Source: Massilia sp. Root133 (lineage in GTDB: Bacteria; Pseudomonadota; Gammaproteobacteria; Burkholderiales; Burkholderiaceae_D). Taken from it: a stretch of DNA of 64,000 nucleotides. This document shows, in pieces, positions 62,761 to 64,000 of this stretch. The stretch is taken from contig NZ_LMEW01000032.1 of assembly GCF_001426525.1 (NCBI RefSeq), forward strand, positions 187,370-251,369, given 5' to 3'. The translations under genes and the position numbers were made by a program. Position 1 is the stretch's first letter; each line of letters begins with the position of its first letter. Below the pieces are notes generated by a model. That model did no database searches, was not told the DNA's origin, and worked only from the letters and a program-made list of their open reading frames with translations.

Positions 62761-63591
62761 ATGACAGCCGACTCTCCGTCACCGCTTCCCTCACTGGGCG
62801 CCGCCACCCTGCTGCGCGCCCTGTTCAAACGCCCGCGCCGCCTGAACGGCGTGCGCACCCCGCGCACCGCATACGTGCTCGACAGCATCGATTCGAACCA
62901 GCTGCGGCGCTACCGCCAGGCCCTCGGCTTCCGCGACGACGGCATCCCCGTCACCTATTACTACCTGCTGGCCCAGCGCGCCCACGTGGCGACGATGCTG
63001 GACGACGCGTTCCCGTTCCGCCTGCCCGGCACCGTGCACACGGAAAACGCCCTCCGGGCGCTGTCCGAGCCACTACGCGACATGCCGCTCGTGCTGTCGA
63101 CGACCGTCAACATCCGGCCGCCGGCCGAGAACGGCGCCGTGTATGCAGAGCTGGACACCGTCGCGCGCCAGCAGGGCACCGACATTTTTACGTGCCGCAG
63201 CACCTACCTCGTCGTGCGCGGCCAGGCCGGCAGGAAACGCCGCCAGGAAGCGCGCGACCTGCCCGTGCTGACGGGATGGCGCCTGCCCCGCAATACCGGC
63301 CGCGCCTACGCCCGCATCTCGGGCGACTGGAACCCGATCCACCTGTGGACGTGGAGCGCGCGCCTGATGGGCATGAAGCGCCCGATCGTCCATGGCATGC
63401 ACACGCTGGCGCGCGCGTGCGCCGAGCTGGAACAGGCGTGCGGCCGGCGCATCCTCGCGCTGGAAGGCCGCTTCCGGGCGCCGGCCGCGCTCGGCAGCGA
63501 ACTGGTGCTCGGCGCCGACCTCGCGGCCGGCAGCTTCGCCGTCGGGGGCGGCGGGCGCATCGTGGCGGAAGGAAGTTTCCGGACCATTTGA
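62761..63591 (+). CDS. MaoC-like hot-dog fold dehydratase
   Basis: Protein of 276 aa. The C-terminal half has the hydratase motif: 'YARISGDWNPIHLWTWSARL' followed by 'PIVHGMHTLARACAEL', with catalytic Asp and His as in (R)-specific enoyl-CoA hydratases. The N-terminal half is a second, non-catalytic hot-dog fold ('VTYYYLLAQRAHVATML'). Likely substrate is an enoyl-CoA or enoyl-ACP. The ATG at 62761 fits the domain start; an earlier in-frame start at 62704 lacks support. The stop codon lies inside the FNR-type box of the next gene. Confidence 0.87.
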   Translation: MTADSPSPLPSLGAATLLRALFKRPRRLNGVRTPRTAYVLDSIDSNQLRRYRQALGFRDDGIPVTYYYLLAQRAHVATMLDDAFPFRLPGTVHTENALRALSEPLRDMPLVLSTTVNIRPPAENGAVYAELDTVARQQGTDIFTCRSTYLVVRGQAGRKRRQEARDLPVLTGWRLPRNTGRAYARISGDWNPIHLWTWSARLMGMKRPIVHGMHTLARACAELEQACGRRILALEGRFRAPAALGSELVLGADLAAGSFAVGGGGRIVAEGSFRTI

Positions 63592-63601
63592 TATAGATCA
63601 A
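63588..63601. promoter_or_regulatory. FNR/ANR-type box upstream of the universal stress protein gene
   Basis: TTGATATAGATCAA, a perfect match to TTGAT-N4-ATCAA. It lies 62 bases ahead of the stress protein start, and overlaps the MaoC stop codon. This predicts induction at low oxygen. Confidence 0.8.
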
Positions 63602-63663
63602 AGAAACTGCTTGATAGATTCGCCATCCTGAGATCGTCCCCACCGGACTCTCAGGAGGCAATC

Positions 63664-64000
63664 ATGTATGACCGTATCCTCGTCCCCACGGACGGTTCCG
63701 ACGTCTCCGCCGCCGCCGAGCAGGCCGCCATCGCCTTCGCGCGCGCCCATGGCAGCGAAGTCGTCGTGCTCGCCGTCGGCCAGCCGCAACCGCCCATCGC
63801 GTCGGCGGAAGCCGCGATGGCCATCGACCCCGGCCTCGACGACGCCGTCCTGCTGGCCGCCGCCAGGGAACACGCGCGCAAGGTCGCCAATGCCGCCGAG
63901 GCGGCCGGCGTAAAATGCACCTCGCTGGCCGTGCTCGACTACTCGCCGGCCGACGCCATCCTTGCGACGGCCGACAGCCACGCCTGCGACCTGATCTTCA
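63664..64000 (+). CDS. Universal stress protein, UspA family (partial, runs off the window)
   Basis: The first 112 residues are present. 'MYDRILVPTDGSDVSAAAEQ' is the classic N-terminus with the Asp that touches the adenine ring of ATP; the usual length is about 145-150, so roughly 35 residues are missing past base 64000, including the G-2X-G-9X-G(S/T) ATP loop. CAGGAGG precedes the ATG. The FNR-type box upstream points to induction under oxygen limitation, as known for several UspA-like proteins of proteobacteria. Confidence 0.92.
   Translation, partial: MYDRILVPTDGSDVSAAAEQAAIAFARAHGSEVVVLAVGQPQPPIASAEAAMAIDPGLDDAVLLAAAREHARKVANAAEAAGVKCTSLAVLDYSPADAILATADSHACDLIF

Overview
The window is GC-rich chromosomal DNA of a Gram-negative bacterium. 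TonB-dependent receptor, porin, PEP-CTERM proteins, GGDEF/EAL proteins, a Burkholderia-type porin and the very high GC third positions together suggest a betaproteobacterium close to Massilia/Duganella (Oxalobacteraceae). That placement is inference. Genes are dense: no gap without a gene exceeds about 230 bases, and no rRNA, tRNA, CRISPR array, insertion sequence or prophage was seen. Most genes start with ATG or GTG behind a clear purine-rich ribosome binding site, and that was used to trim over-long open frames.

Layout. 1-5768 (minus): end of a sugar ABC importer (permease, binding protein), a GH2 and a GH43 enzyme, looking like a hemicellulose or pectin side-chain module. 5994-8318 (plus): thioredoxin-like TlpA protein, Tat-exported transglutaminase-like protein, MerT and MerP. 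8302-11194 (minus): MFS exporter, a small unknown protein, and a lipoprotein serine hydrolase whose nucleophile position is Thr. 11286-33101 is the core of the window: a beta-glucan utilisation locus with GH16 glucanase, TonB-dependent receptor, two flavin-dependent (tryptophan-type) halogenases around a SapC protein and a JmjC/cupin protein, an acyltransferase, a FucP-type sugar transporter, GH3 and GH1 beta-glucosidases, a LacI-family regulator and a complete sugar ABC importer. Five near-identical palindromes (TGGAAACGTTTCCA type) sit in front of the GH16, receptor, GH3, GH1 and ABC binding-protein genes and tie the locus into one LacI regulon. A manganese exporter gene (mntP) with a yybP-ykoY riboswitch is embedded in it.

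33158-41201: LysR regulators, an EamA exporter, a porin / binding protein / MHS-transporter operon, DoxX, a lone JmjC-like cupin and a PEP-CTERM protein. 41316-48733: KdpE and a short KdpD, WrbA, a sensor kinase, and a PAS-GGDEF-EAL protein with a decayed GGDEF motif. 48896-56175: a second oligosaccharide module (oxidoreductase, GPH-type transporter, GH94 phosphorylase, LacI regulator) with its own operator type (TGTTAGCGCTATCA), plus a HAF-repeat PEP-CTERM protein. 56397-64000: a disordered repeat protein, a large PAS-GGDEF-EAL protein, a diacylglycerol-kinase-like protein, TetR, a branched-chain amino-acid binding protein, a MaoC-like hydratase, and the start of a universal stress protein behind a perfect FNR-type box.

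How it fits together: polymeric beta-glucan would be cut outside by GH16, taken up through the TonB-dependent receptor, split by GH3 (periplasmic) and GH1 (cytoplasmic), and imported as glucose or oligomers by the MFS and ABC systems; GH94 would phosphorolyse cello-type disaccharides. The halogenase-SapC-cupin-halogenase-acyltransferase block directly behind the receptor is the least understood part and the best candidate for an undescribed system.
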